Source: Synergistetes bacterium HGW-Synergistetes-1 (lineage in GTDB: Bacteria > Synergistota > Synergistia > Synergistales > Synergistaceae). From it: a DNA stretch of 64,000 bases. A model generated the notes under the pieces. That model had not been told where the DNA came from. It ran no database searches and saw nothing but the letters and a program-made list of their open reading frames with translations. Of the stretch, positions 44,877-53,754 are shown piece by piece. Each line of letters begins with the position of its first letter. The first letter of the stretch is position 1. Location: contig PGXO01000001.1 of NCBI GenBank assembly GCA_002839185.1, forward strand, positions 62,001 through 126,000, in the 5' to 3' direction. The position numbers and the translations under genes were made by a program.

Positions 44877-45510
44877 ATTCACAAACATCGGGATCGCCTC
44901 TGAAGGAGCCCTCCTTTCCGAAATAAGCCTTGAACTCGGACGGCAGCAATCTTCGCGCCTTCCGCTTATTGTAGAAGAGATGCTTACTGATCTTTCAATT
45001 GATATTTCAGAGCTGGATCTTATCGCAGCGGCAAATGGCCCGGGGTATTACACCGGTATCAGGACGGGAATCGCATATTCCGCAGCACTTGCTAAAGCGC
45101 TTGGAATAAGGATACTCCCGGTATCCTCACTTGATGTCTTCGTCCACGATCTAAGGACTATGGGGATCCCTCTGGCTCCGGTTATAAAAGCCAGACAGAA
45201 CTGCATTTACTGCGCTCTCTATTTTTCTGATGGAAGTGAACTAAAGCCATTTGTATACCCAAAGTTTTGCACTGCTGCAGAATTTGCTGATTTCCTTTGC
45301 CTTTACCCTGATGCCATGCTGGTAGGCAAAGACGTGAACTTATTCAATGAATTTTCAGCCTTGCCTAACAATGTTTTGCCAAGAACTGTCGGAAGACCGG
45401 GTCAAACTGCATTGATGGGAGAATATTACAAAGAACTTTCAATTTCACCTGATACGATACAGGGTGCCTATCTTCGTGAACCGGATATAGGTCCAACTTC
45501 ATATTTATGA
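44845..45510 (+). CDS. tsaB: tRNA t6A biosynthesis protein TsaB
   Basis: A 221-residue ASKHA-fold protein, partner of TsaD in t6A synthesis. The signature is VLGIDCTTKFTNIGI, then LIAAANGPGYYTGIRTGIA and the IKARQNCIYCALY segment. The start overlaps tsaE by 32 nt. It is the last gene of the acpS-nnr-tsaE-tsaB operon. Confidence 0.92.
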   Translation: MKVLGIDCTTKFTNIGIASEGALLSEISLELGRQQSSRLPLIVEEMLTDLSIDISELDLIAAANGPGYYTGIRTGIAYSAALAKALGIRILPVSSLDVFVHDLRTMGIPLAPVIKARQNCIYCALYFSDGSELKPFVYPKFCTAAEFADFLCLYPDAMLVGKDVNLFNEFSALPNNVLPRTVGRPGQTALMGEYYKELSISPDTIQGAYLREPDIGPTSYL

Positions 45511-45547
45511 GCACTATTGTCAGAATATAAAGAATTTAATCTTTTCC

Positions 45548-45576
45548 TTGAATAAATGTGAAATGTTTGTCATAAT
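45548..45576 (+). promoter_or_regulatory. Promoter of the oxoacid:ferredoxin oxidoreductase operon
   Basis: TTGAAT (45548-45553), 17 bp, CATAAT (45571-45576). Confidence 0.55.
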
Positions 45577-45655
45577 ACCCAAGGTTATGCCAATCGATAC
45601 TATTAATGGTTGACAAACAAATACTGATTAGATGCGGGGAAGGAAGGTGGGTTTT

Positions 45656-45856
45656 TTGGCGAAGAAGTTCGACATCGATGTCTTTAACAAATGGTGCAAA
45701 GGATGTGGTCTCTGTATCGCTATATGCCCTAAGAAAGTTCTTGAACTAAACGAACAGGTTAAGTCTGTGCCTGTACGTCCTGACGATTGCATTGGCTGCC
45801 ACCAGTGCGATAACGTCTGCCCTGATATGGCAATAACAGTTAAGGAGCGTGACTAA
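45656..45856 (+). CDS. korD: 2-Oxoacid:ferredoxin oxidoreductase, ferredoxin subunit (delta)
   Basis: A 66-residue protein with two [4Fe-4S] clusters: WCKGCGLCIAICPKK and DDCIGCHQCDNVCPD. It passes electrons from the catalytic subunits to free ferredoxin. The start is TTG 45656: the only ATG, at 45632, itself lies in the ribosome site GGGGAAGGAAGG. It is first of four genes and ends 2 nt before korA. Confidence 0.92.
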   Translation: MAKKFDIDVFNKWCKGCGLCIAICPKKVLELNEQVKSVPVRPDDCIGCHQCDNVCPDMAITVKERD

Positions 45857-45858
45857 AT

Positions 45859-46989
45859 ATGGCTCAGGTTGAATTCTGGCAGGGCAATAAAGCTATCGCC
45901 ATGGGTGCAATTGCCGCCGGATGCAGATTTTTTGGCGGTTATCCGATAACCCCTTCAACAGAGATCATGGAAGTTATGTCTGAAGAGCTTCCGGTACTAG
46001 GCGGGAAGTTCGTTCAGATGGAAGATGAGATCGGCGGTATCGCAGCAACAATAGGCGCTTCAATAGCCGGACTTAAATCTATGACAGGAAGCTCAGGCCC
46101 TGGTATTTCACTGAAGCAGGAGCTGCTGGGCTATGCATATATAGCAGAAATTCCTATGGTCCTTGCTGACGTACAGCGCGGAGGTCCCTCGACAGGTCTT
46201 CCCACAAAAGTTTCACAGGCCGACGTAATGCAGGCCAAGTGGGGAACACACGGTGACCATGGAACGATAGCCTATGCCCCCTCTTCGATCCAGGAATGCT
46301 ATGAGATCACAGTTAAAGCTTTCAATATGGCGGAGCGTTTCCGTCAGCCGGTCCTTGTAATGGCTGACGAGATCATCGGCCACATGCGCGAAAAGATCGT
46401 CATCCCCGAACCCGGCTCATTTGAGATCGTAAACCGCAAAAAGCCGACCGTATGCCCGGAAGAATTTATTCCCTACAAGGCAGACGATGACGATGTCCCT
46501 CCGATGGCTGCATTCGGTGACGGATATCGCTGGCATGTTACAGGTCTTACCAGTAACGACTGGGGATTCCCGACAAACGAAGCTGACGAGATCGACAAGA
46601 AGGCAAACCGCATAATCCGCAAGGTAGACCGTTTCCGTGACGACATCGTGGAATTCAAGGAAGAGAGCATGGATGACGCAGAAGTCGTAGTAGTTTCCTA
46701 CGGCAGCGTTTCACGCTCAGCACTCCGTGCGATCCGCGAACTTCGTCTTGAGGGCGTCAAAGTTGGACATTTCCGTCCTATTACACTCTGGCCCTTCCCT
46801 GACAAAGAGATCGCAGAGCTCTCAAAGAGAGTTAAACATATAATCGTACCCGAACTCAACGCTGGACAGATGGTGAACGAAGTAGAGAGAGCAGTCGCAG
46901 GCAGATGCGAAGTACATCGCAAGAACCTCATCAACGGCGAACTTTACAAACCAGATCAGATCATGTCCTTCATCAAGGAGGTGGCGTAA
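45859..46989 (+). CDS. korA: 2-Oxoacid:ferredoxin oxidoreductase subunit alpha
   Basis: A 376-residue subunit that, with the beta subunit, oxidatively decarboxylates a 2-oxoacid (probably 2-oxoglutarate) to acyl-CoA with reduced ferredoxin. The N-terminal pyrimidine domain has GNKAIAMGAIAAGCRFFGGY and PITPSTEIMEVM. GSSGPGISLKQELLGYA follows, and a C-terminal part with VVVSYGSVSRSALRAI is the transketolase-C-like domain. The substrate choice rests on family resemblance. Confidence 0.93.
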   Translation: MAQVEFWQGNKAIAMGAIAAGCRFFGGYPITPSTEIMEVMSEELPVLGGKFVQMEDEIGGIAATIGASIAGLKSMTGSSGPGISLKQELLGYAYIAEIPMVLADVQRGGPSTGLPTKVSQADVMQAKWGTHGDHGTIAYAPSSIQECYEITVKAFNMAERFRQPVLVMADEIIGHMREKIVIPEPGSFEIVNRKKPTVCPEEFIPYKADDDDVPPMAAFGDGYRWHVTGLTSNDWGFPTNEADEIDKKANRIIRKVDRFRDDIVEFKEESMDDAEVVVVSYGSVSRSALRAIRELRLEGVKVGHFRPITLWPFPDKEIAELSKRVKHIIVPELNAGQMVNEVERAVAGRCEVHRKNLINGELYKPDQIMSFIKEVA

Positions 46990-46991
46990 TT

Positions 46992-47819
46992 ATGCCCCGC
47001 GAAGATGTAAAAAAACTCCTACGTTCCAAATTTATGCCACACATCTGGTGCCCCGGATGCGGACATGGAATAATCATGCACGCAATACTCCGCGCCCTTG
47101 CAGACCTTAAGATCCCCCAGGATCAAATATGCATTTCTTCAGGTATCGGATGCTCTAGCCGTATGCCCGGATACATCGACGCATGCACACTCCACACGGC
47201 GCACGGACGTTCGCTCGCCTTTGCGACAGGAGTTAAGATGGCAAATCCCGCTCTCACCATCGTCAACGTAATGGGAGACGGTGACGGAACCGCTATCGGA
47301 GGAAACCACTTTATCCACGCATGCCGCCGCAACATAGGCATCACTGCTGTAGTAATGAACAACAATATCTACGGTATGACCGGCGGACAGGCTTCCCCGA
47401 CAACACCTGAAGGCGCATTTGCATCAACAGCTCCTTACGGTGCAATCGACCCGACATTCGACATCTGCAAACTGGCTGAAGGCGCAGGAGCCACATTCGT
47501 TGCACGTGCAACAGTTGCTCAGCCCGCAATGTGCGAGCAGATACTCAAAAAGGCCATCCTGCACCAGAAGAAGGGTTTTGCAGTAGTCGAACTCGTCTCT
47601 TTCTGCCACACTCAATTTGGCCGTAAGAACAAGCGCAGCCGTCCGATGGACAATATCAATTACCTTAAAGACAACTCTGTCATGAAGGCCAAGGCCGACA
47701 CAATGACTGCTGAAGAACTTAAGGGCAAGATCATTATTGGCGAATTCGTCAATATTGAAGATGCCCGTGAATACACTAAGCGCTACGATGAAATCATCGC
47801 CCGCGCTCAGAAGGCATAG
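46992..47819 (+). CDS. korB: 2-Oxoacid:ferredoxin oxidoreductase subunit beta
   Basis: A 275-residue thiamine diphosphate subunit. WCPGCGHGIIMHAILRAL is the cluster/ThDP region near the start; the ThDP motif GDGDGTAIGGNHFIH and the NNNIYGMTGGQ segment follow. ATG 46992 is preceded by AGGAGGTG; a longer frame from 46905 only reads the end of korA in another frame. The gap to korA is 2 nt. Confidence 0.94.
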   Translation: MPREDVKKLLRSKFMPHIWCPGCGHGIIMHAILRALADLKIPQDQICISSGIGCSSRMPGYIDACTLHTAHGRSLAFATGVKMANPALTIVNVMGDGDGTAIGGNHFIHACRRNIGITAVVMNNNIYGMTGGQASPTTPEGAFASTAPYGAIDPTFDICKLAEGAGATFVARATVAQPAMCEQILKKAILHQKKGFAVVELVSFCHTQFGRKNKRSRPMDNINYLKDNSVMKAKADTMTAEELKGKIIIGEFVNIEDAREYTKRYDEIIARAQKA

Positions 47820-47832
47820 GGGGTAACGGATC

Positions 47833-48402
47833 ATGAGCGAACGTTTTGAAATTCGCGTTGCTGGATCCGGCGGACAGGGAGTCATCCTCGCCGCAGTGAT
47901 CCTGGGTGAGGCTGCCGCACTTAATACAGAGGGCCTCAATTCTGTTCAGAGTCAGGCATACGGCCCAGAAGCCCGCGGTGGAGCTTCTAAGTCAGAAGTC
48001 GTATATGACCGCGCTGAGATAGACTACCCGAAGGCAGCACATCCCAACCTTCAGGTCATCCTTACTCAGAAGGCATGTGACCAGTACAGCCACGACACAG
48101 CAAAGGGCGCAACCGTCATCCTTGACGATTTCTTTGTAACAGAGCCCCCCAAGCTTGATGCCGATGTATACCTTCTCCCAATAGTAAGAACAGCAAGAGA
48201 GAAGCTCGGCCGTGAGCTCGTAGTCAACATGGTGGCACTTGGCACAGCTGCGAAGGTCCTTGAAGTTAAGAACCTGACAAAGCCCGAAGCGATCAAAAAA
48301 GCTATTCTTGCAAGAGTCCCCAAGGGCACAGAAGAACTCAACGAAAAGGCCTTTGAATACGGATATCAAATGATGGACGAGGCAATGGCTGCAAGGAAGT
48401 AG
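47833..48402 (+). CDS. korC: 2-Oxoacid:ferredoxin oxidoreductase subunit gamma
   Basis: A 189-residue subunit of the gamma type: EIRVAGSGGQGVILAAVIL, then QAYGPEARGGASKSEVV, both conserved. It completes the delta-alpha-beta-gamma order. GGGGG/TAACGG upstream and the 13-nt gap suit an operon. A terminator follows, so the four genes are one transcript. Confidence 0.92.
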   Translation: MSERFEIRVAGSGGQGVILAAVILGEAAALNTEGLNSVQSQAYGPEARGGASKSEVVYDRAEIDYPKAAHPNLQVILTQKACDQYSHDTAKGATVILDDFFVTEPPKLDADVYLLPIVRTAREKLGRELVVNMVALGTAAKVLEVKNLTKPEAIKKAILARVPKGTEELNEKAFEYGYQMMDEAMAARK

Positions 48403-48428
48403 AAGCAATCTGATATAATCTGTCAGAG

Positions 48429-48460
48429 GGGGCGGGGAGATTTCCCTGCCCCTTTTTCTA
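48429..48460 (+). terminator. Terminator of the kor operon
   Basis: GGGGCGGGGA and TCCCTGCCCC (48443-48452) with a 4-nt loop and TTTTT. Confidence 0.9.
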
Positions 48461-48483
48461 TACGGCCTTTTTGGAGGGAGAAC

Positions 48484-49860
48484 ATGCTTCAGGGAGAAAT
48501 AAAGAAGTTTAAAATTACAGATATAAACAACGAAGGGGAGGGCATAGTCAGGCTCGGGGATGAACGCTTCGTTGTCTTTGTTCCCGATGCGCTTCCTGAA
48601 GAAGAGGTCACATGCCGTATAGTCCAGGCAAAGAAGAATTACGCGACGGCAAAAGTCATCGAGAGGCATAATGACTCATCGATAAGAATAAAGCCGCTTT
48701 GCCCGGTTTACGGAAAGTGCGGAGGATGTCAGCTCCAGCACATAGATTACACGTCACAGCTCAAGCTTAAGACAAAAACTGTCTTCGACGCTATCAAAAG
48801 GATCGGGGGAGTACCGGATCCTTCAATTAATAATTGCATTCCCTCGCCATCCCAGTGGGGCTACAGAAACAAGGCCTCCCTACCGGTACAGAGTGATCGC
48901 AGGGAAAAGTTTCTTGCCGGCTTCTATAAAAACCGAAGCCACGATATTGTTCCGTTTACAGGCTGTCCTGTCCTGCTTCCAAAACTGGAATCAAACGTAA
49001 TCTCACTTATCAAGGACTTGAAAGAGGCGGGGCTTGAGGGATGGAACGATAAGAGTAACCATCTTATGGGTTTTATAAGACACCTGGTGTTTCGGACTGC
49101 AAAATTTACAGATCACAGCTTATGCGGAGTTGTTGCGGGCAGATCTGCTGACAGGGATGAGGCGCGGCAGCTTAAAAATATAGCTGCCGGACATTCAGAT
49201 GATCTCAGGGGCATGGTCTTCAACAAAAACTTCTCAAAAGGCAACTTCATCTGGGGAGATGAGTTCTCTTCCATCTATGGCGAGACAGTTATGCAGGAAG
49301 TGCTTGGAAAGTACAGATTCAACTTCGAAATATCCTCCTTCTTCCAGATCAATTCAGAGCAGGCTCATGCGCTTTACAAATACGCTTCAACGATGGCGGC
49401 AGGGGGATCTCCCAAAAATATCCTTGAACTGTATTCCGGAGCCGGAACTCTGACTGCATTCCTCTCTGATAAAGCAAAACACGTAACAGCAGTGGAGGAG
49501 TGGCCCCAGGCTTCGAAATACCTCAAGATCAACGCGGAACTCAACGGACTTGACAACATCACGGGACATTCCGGGTCAGCCGAAGATATTTCAGAGGCTC
49601 TTTCAGACGAAAAATTCGATACCGTGGTGCTTGATCCTCCAAGGACAGGATGCGATCCCAGAGTAATTGCCTCAATAATAAAGATATCACCGCAAAAAAT
49701 AGTCTACGTCTCATGCGGCCCCGCAACACTGGCCCGTGATATAAAGAGCCTGATATCAAACGGCTACGCTATCAAAACCATCCAGCCTTTCGACATGTTC
49801 CCCCAAACAGGACATGTGGAGACGGTCGTATTGATGTCACGTACATCTGGGGATAAGTAA
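48484..49860 (+). CDS. rlmD: 23S rRNA (uracil-C5) methyltransferase, RlmD/RumA family
   Basis: A 458-residue enzyme that methylates a uracil C5 of 23S rRNA. It has an N-terminal TRAM domain (KKFKITDINNEGEGIVRLGD), the [4Fe-4S] cysteines CPVYGKCGGCQLQH, SAM motif LELYSGAGTLTAFL, and the catalytic VYVSCGPATLARDI with nucleophilic Cys. The catalytic base pattern VLDPPRTGC is seen. The exact uracil (747 or 1939) cannot be decided from sequence alone. Confidence 0.9.
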   Translation: MLQGEIKKFKITDINNEGEGIVRLGDERFVVFVPDALPEEEVTCRIVQAKKNYATAKVIERHNDSSIRIKPLCPVYGKCGGCQLQHIDYTSQLKLKTKTVFDAIKRIGGVPDPSINNCIPSPSQWGYRNKASLPVQSDRREKFLAGFYKNRSHDIVPFTGCPVLLPKLESNVISLIKDLKEAGLEGWNDKSNHLMGFIRHLVFRTAKFTDHSLCGVVAGRSADRDEARQLKNIAAGHSDDLRGMVFNKNFSKGNFIWGDEFSSIYGETVMQEVLGKYRFNFEISSFFQINSEQAHALYKYASTMAAGGSPKNILELYSGAGTLTAFLSDKAKHVTAVEEWPQASKYLKINAELNGLDNITGHSGSAEDISEALSDEKFDTVVLDPPRTGCDPRVIASIIKISPQKIVYVSCGPATLARDIKSLISNGYAIKTIQPFDMFPQTGHVETVVLMSRTSGDK

Positions 49861-49905
49861 AAGCATCAAACACTATATATTGTGATTTTGCAACTCTAAA
49901 AGCAA

Positions 49906-49919
49906 ATAATAGCCTACTT
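49906..49919 (+). repeat. 14-bp direct repeat, left copy
   Basis: ATAATAGCCTACTT, repeated exactly at 51577-51590. The pair frames the broken recombinase and the flavodoxin-like gene, and could be an integration core or a transposition footprint. Confidence 0.55.
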
Positions 49920-49974
49920 AGCATTCGCGCTACAACCTTTATAATTAGGCTATATTTGAACAAAGAGTGAAAAG

Positions 49975-50906
49975 ATGGATTCAAAGATTTGGTATATCAC
50001 AGCAAAGAATGACCGATTGGAAAAGAACGTCGGAATCTATTGTAGAGTGAGCACAAGTGAAAGAGATCAATTAAATAGTTTATCTGCACAGATATCAACA
50101 TTAACGAGAGCAATTTCACACGTGAGCCAATGGAAACTTAGCGATACATATCATTGATATGCATCAGATAAAGGAGATTCACCGCGCCGAGAATTTGAAC
50201 GTATGATTCAGGAATGTGAGGCCCACCGCATTTCTGTTATCCTGACAAAGAGCATCAGTAGATTTGGGCGGGATACGGTTGATACATTAACTGCTTTAAA
50301 TAGAATGAAAGTTGCAGGTGTGCGAGTGATTTTTGAAGAGGAAAACATCGCTACGGATGATGTTGACAGTAATCTTCTGATTTCTGTAATGGAATCTGTT
50401 GCACAATCCGAGAATGAAAGCAGAAGCGAAAATATTCGTATGGGTCTTTCCTTCCGAGCAGCTAATGGAACTTCTGGTTTATATAAGCGAAGGTGTAAGG
50501 ATATGCCAAGAATGAAGATGGCGAGCTTATCATTAATGAAGAGCAGGCCAAGGTAGTACGTTATATATTCCGCTGGTACCTTGATGGGGCGAGTGTTTTG
50601 GGTATCATTAAGAAACTGTCTGAAGCCGGGGTTCCCTCTCCTTCAGGGAAAGAAAAATGGAATAAACGAGCCAAAGAAACGATGCTCGCAAATGAAAAAT
50701 ATACTGGTACAGTTACACTCTTGGACTCAGCAACACAGGAATATCAATACCAAATGAAAGAGTTCCATCCTCCGATAATAACAGAAAGTGAATTTAGGGT
50801 GGTGCAGGAAGAAAGAGCCAAAAGGAGTAACGTTGTGACGGACGATGACTGGACTCATCGAAGTAGAAAAAAATATAGTTCAAAGGAAAAAAGAATATCT
50901 AACTAG
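49975..50906 (+). pseudogene. Serine recombinase, broken
   Basis: The N-terminus VGIYCRVSTSERDQLNSLSAQ has the catalytic serine of the resolvase/invertase family. The frame then meets an in-frame TGA at 50158-50160 between DTYH and YASDKGD, continues in the same frame through SRFGRDTVDTLTALNRMK, and is lost near 50497 by a missing base. The C-terminal recombinase domain resumes in the next frame at about 50500 and runs to 50906 (INEEQAKVVRYIFRWYLDGA). Two lesions make function very unlikely. A typical intact protein would be longer (about 500 residues), so the C-terminus may also be short. Confidence 0.85.
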
Positions 50907-50915
50907 GAGATAAAG

Positions 50916-51548
50916 ATGAAAACAATTGTTTTAAATGCCAGTCCACGAAAAAATTGGAACACAGCTCAATTGCTCAAGTCTGCAATGGCGGGCGCAGAAT
51001 CTACTGGAGCAGAGGTTGAATATATTAATTTGTATGACTTGATTTTTACAGGCTGCAGAAGCTGTATGCTTTGTAAAAGAAAAGATGTGAAGCGGTGTCA
51101 CTGCTACTGGAAAGATGACATTTCACCTGTAATAGATAAGGTTTTTTCGTCAGATACACTTCTGATTGGAACACCAATCTATCTGGGCAGGCCGACTAGT
51201 CAATATTTTGCTTTCTTAGAACGATTGCATTTTTGTGCTCTGTCCTACGATGACTACAGTAACTATTTTAAAGGAAAAGTCAATGTCGGAATGTTTTTGA
51301 CAATGAATGCTACGAAAGAGTTCTATGAAAAATTGTATAAGGAACAATTTGAAACATATGCAAATGAACTAAAGGCTTTAAATGGAGAGGTTTGCCTATA
51401 TCCGGTTTATAACACTCTTCAGGTGAAAGACTATTCAGAATTTGATATGAGCAGTTTTAACGAGGAAGAAAAGAAAAGCGTTCATGAAATGTACTTTCCG
51501 ACAGATTTGGAAGGTGCATATAAACTGGGAGCTCGATTAAGTCAATAA
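50916..51548 (+). CDS. Flavodoxin-fold NAD(P)H-dependent FMN reductase family protein
   Basis: A 210-residue protein of the NADPH-dependent FMN reductase group. The N-terminal flavin loop is VLNASPRKNWNTAQL, and a cysteine patch CRSCMLCKRKDVKRCHC follows, as in iron-sulfur flavoproteins. GTPIYLGRPTSQYFAFLERL is the second flavin loop. It stands 9 nt after the broken recombinase and before the right copy of the 14-bp repeat, so it may have arrived with the element. Substrate unknown. Confidence 0.85.
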   Translation: MKTIVLNASPRKNWNTAQLLKSAMAGAESTGAEVEYINLYDLIFTGCRSCMLCKRKDVKRCHCYWKDDISPVIDKVFSSDTLLIGTPIYLGRPTSQYFAFLERLHFCALSYDDYSNYFKGKVNVGMFLTMNATKEFYEKLYKEQFETYANELKALNGEVCLYPVYNTLQVKDYSEFDMSSFNEEEKKSVHEMYFPTDLEGAYKLGARLSQ

Positions 51549-52089
51549 TTTTCAATTGATAAAGCATGTAATGGATATAATAGCCTACTTTTGCGAGACG
51601 GTGAATTAGATAATAATTTTTTCACATACTCTAAAATACCAGTAAAATCAATACTTTTAAGCATTTGTAGACTTGTTTCCGAAAAAGCCTGAGTTTCACA
51701 CGTTGAGACAGTGCTTACGATGGCAAGGTCGTAAAAATCAGATACGGAGCAGAGATGTCAATTATCAATAATAACCTTTTACAAAAATTTGCTTAGTAAA
51801 TATTTGCTCATTCAAGTACGATCCAAAAGCTCTGACACCCCCAACAGCTTTTTTCAAAATCAGCGGCCTATCAAATTGTGAAAATAACATTAAAAATAAA
51901 GAGGCCGCTTTCTTATCTGGCAATTTCCAGATATATTGTTATAATGCTAAATGATATACATTTTAAATAACGAAATAATTTTGCCAATTTGCAGGAAGCA
52001 ACAAGTTGGATACCAGAGGTATAAGCTGTGCATTTACAGTCCAAGCCTCGCATCAGGAAATTATATAAAAATATATAGGGGGTAAGAAA
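51549..52089. other. 540-bp intergenic region before the Sec peroxiredoxin
   Basis: Contains the right copy of the 14-bp repeat, and a pair of complementary arms, AGCGGCCT near 51864 and AGGCCGCT near 51902. A short open stretch (about 51668-51770, ending QGRKNQIRSRDVNYQ) resembles nothing I know. Confidence 0.45.
51577..51590 (+). repeat. 14-bp direct repeat, right copy
   Basis: ATAATAGCCTACTT, identical to 49906-49919. Confidence 0.55.
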
Positions 52090-52701
52090 ATGATCAAAGT
52101 AGGAAGCAAAGCACCGACATTTACTGCGTCTGCATTTCATCAGGGAAAGTTTACAAAAGTGGATCTGGCTGATTATGCCGGTAAATGGGTAATGCTATGT
52201 TTTTATCCGGGTGACTTCACATTTGTCTGAGGCACGGAAGTTTCAGCAGTTGCTGAAAAATTTAGCGAATTTGAAAAGTTAGGCGTCACAGTCCTGTCCA
52301 TTTCTGTTGATTCACCGTTTGTCCATAAGATATGGAATGATCATGAACTGTCGAAAATGATCAATAAGGATATTCCTTTCCCCATGCTTTCGGACCAAGG
52401 CGGTAAAATCGGCACAATGTACGGTGTTTACAATGAAGAAGCTGGCACTGAAACAAGGGGCCGCTTCATCATTGACCCTGATGGGGTTATTCAGGCATTT
52501 GAAGTGCTTACTCCGCCTGTCGGCAGAAACGTAAGTGAAGCTTTGCGTCAGATCAAGGCGTACCAGCTTGTTCGTGAGACCAAGGGCAAGAATGTAACGC
52601 CCAGTGGCTGGCAGCCGGGTAAAAAGGTTCTCACCCCCGGAATCGGCCTGGTAGGCAATATCTGGAAAGAGTGGAGTGTCAAAGAAGCCTTTGATGACTA
52701 A
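52090..52701 (+). CDS. prxU: Selenocysteine-containing peroxiredoxin (PrxU type)
   Basis: A 203-residue peroxiredoxin of the 2-Cys/Prx1-AhpC fold, read through an in-frame TGA at 52228-52230. The TGA falls at residue 47, inside YPGDFTFV-U-GTE, the exact place of the peroxidatic Cys in PxxxTxxC; the arginine later in the fold is in ETRGRFIIDPDG. The resolving Cys of AhpC (VCPxxW) is replaced (VTPSGWQPG), so this looks like a one-catalytic-residue enzyme. The only other Cys is at 37. The frame on both sides of the TGA is continuous and conserved. GGGGGT precedes ATG 52090. Ordinary calling would start at 52357 and lose the active site. Confidence 0.9.
52228..52258 (+). promoter_or_regulatory. 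SECIS-like hairpin after the Sec UGA
   Basis: Right after TGA 52228-52230, TTTCAGC (52241-52247) and GCTGAAA (52252-52258) form a perfect 7-bp stem with loop AGTT. G stands second in the loop, and the loop begins 17 nt after the TGA, as expected of a bacterial SECIS read by SelB. Confidence 0.78.
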
Positions 52702-52718
52702 GCAATAAAAATAACTTG

Positions 52719-52745
52719 GGACGGGCGCGAGCCTGTCCTTTTTTT
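52719..52745 (+). terminator. Terminator of prxU
   Basis: GGACGGGC and GCCTGTCC pair with a GCGA loop, then seven T. Confidence 0.9.
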
Positions 52746-52866
52746 ATGCTTTTATTTACAACCCGAGAGTCATTTCCTCTATAATAATTTCATATGGGAC
52801 ACGCGAAAACGCTAACCACGATTCCAATAGCAGAATAATTTATATTACCGAAGGGTGGATCAGACA

Positions 52867-53706
52867 ATGGAACGAAAAATTAAAAATATGGCAACAGGAT
52901 TCAGAACTCGGGACGGAGCCGGAGTAGACCTTGTCAGAGTTTTGGGACACGATACCGTAGAAGAATTCGACCCGATCCTTATGCTTGATTCATTTGACAG
53001 CACTGATCCCGATCAATATACAGCGGGGTTCCCCATGCATCCGCACAGGGGAATAGAGACTATAACTTATGTCTATCGTGGACAGATCACCCACAGGGAC
53101 AGCTTGGGTAATGAAGATACTATCGCCCAGGGAGAGGTCCAATGGATGACAGCAGGATCCGGAATTTTGCATGAGGAAAAACTGCCTGCATCCGAGAGAT
53201 TGCTTGGAGTCCAGTTGTGGCTTAATATGCCGGCAAAAAACAAAATGTCAGCTCCCGCATACAACAGTATCAAGAATTCTCAAATTCAAGAAATTATGTT
53301 GGATAATGGAAATTTAAGACTTCTTGCAGGTGAATATGAGGACACAAAAGGGTACGCAAGCAAATATCTCCCGTTGGACTTTTATGATCTGCATCTTGAT
53401 ACCAATGCCTCAGATGTAATAAATACTGATAGGGAACGTTCCGTAATGATATTTACACTTTCAGGGAATGCGTACATAGGGGGAGAACTTGTCAGGGAAA
53501 AGACGGCAGTAAAACTTACACCCGGCGACTATGTTGAGATAATGGCAACAGATAAAAATGCCCAGGTCCTGTTTGTCAGTTCGACATTCCTGAATGAACC
53601 TGTTGCCTGGGGAGGACCAATAGTAATGAACACTAAGGAAGAATTGAGCAAAGCATTTGAGGAATTGAAAAATGGAACTTTTTTGCAAAAGGTCATCTCC
53701 TATTAA
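52867..53706 (+). CDS. Pirin family protein
   Basis: A 279-residue bicupin of the pirin family. The N-terminal metal-binding cupin shows PMHPHRGIETITYVYRGQI then HRDSLGNEDTIAQGEVQWM and GILHEEKLP, giving the usual His/His/His/Glu set. The C-terminal half ends with an oxidised-quercetin-type fold region. Some pirins are quercetinases; others bind regulators. The start is ATG 52867 with AAGGGTGG upstream, not the GTG at 52855. It is next to prxU, with a terminator between them. Confidence 0.9.
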   Translation: MERKIKNMATGFRTRDGAGVDLVRVLGHDTVEEFDPILMLDSFDSTDPDQYTAGFPMHPHRGIETITYVYRGQITHRDSLGNEDTIAQGEVQWMTAGSGILHEEKLPASERLLGVQLWLNMPAKNKMSAPAYNSIKNSQIQEIMLDNGNLRLLAGEYEDTKGYASKYLPLDFYDLHLDTNASDVINTDRERSVMIFTLSGNAYIGGELVREKTAVKLTPGDYVEIMATDKNAQVLFVSSTFLNEPVAWGGPIVMNTKEELSKAFEELKNGTFLQKVISY

Positions 53707-53754
53707 CATCAATATTTATACTTGAATTTGATCAATCACAGAGGAGGAATTCTG

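Noticed and set aside
46905-46991. Extended start of korB
   Set aside because: It reads the end of korA in another frame; ATG 46992 has a strong ribosome site.
50158-50160. TGA in the serine recombinase as a possible selenocysteine codon
   Set aside because: The gene also has a frameshift, recombinases are not selenoproteins, and no conserved Cys is expected at this place.
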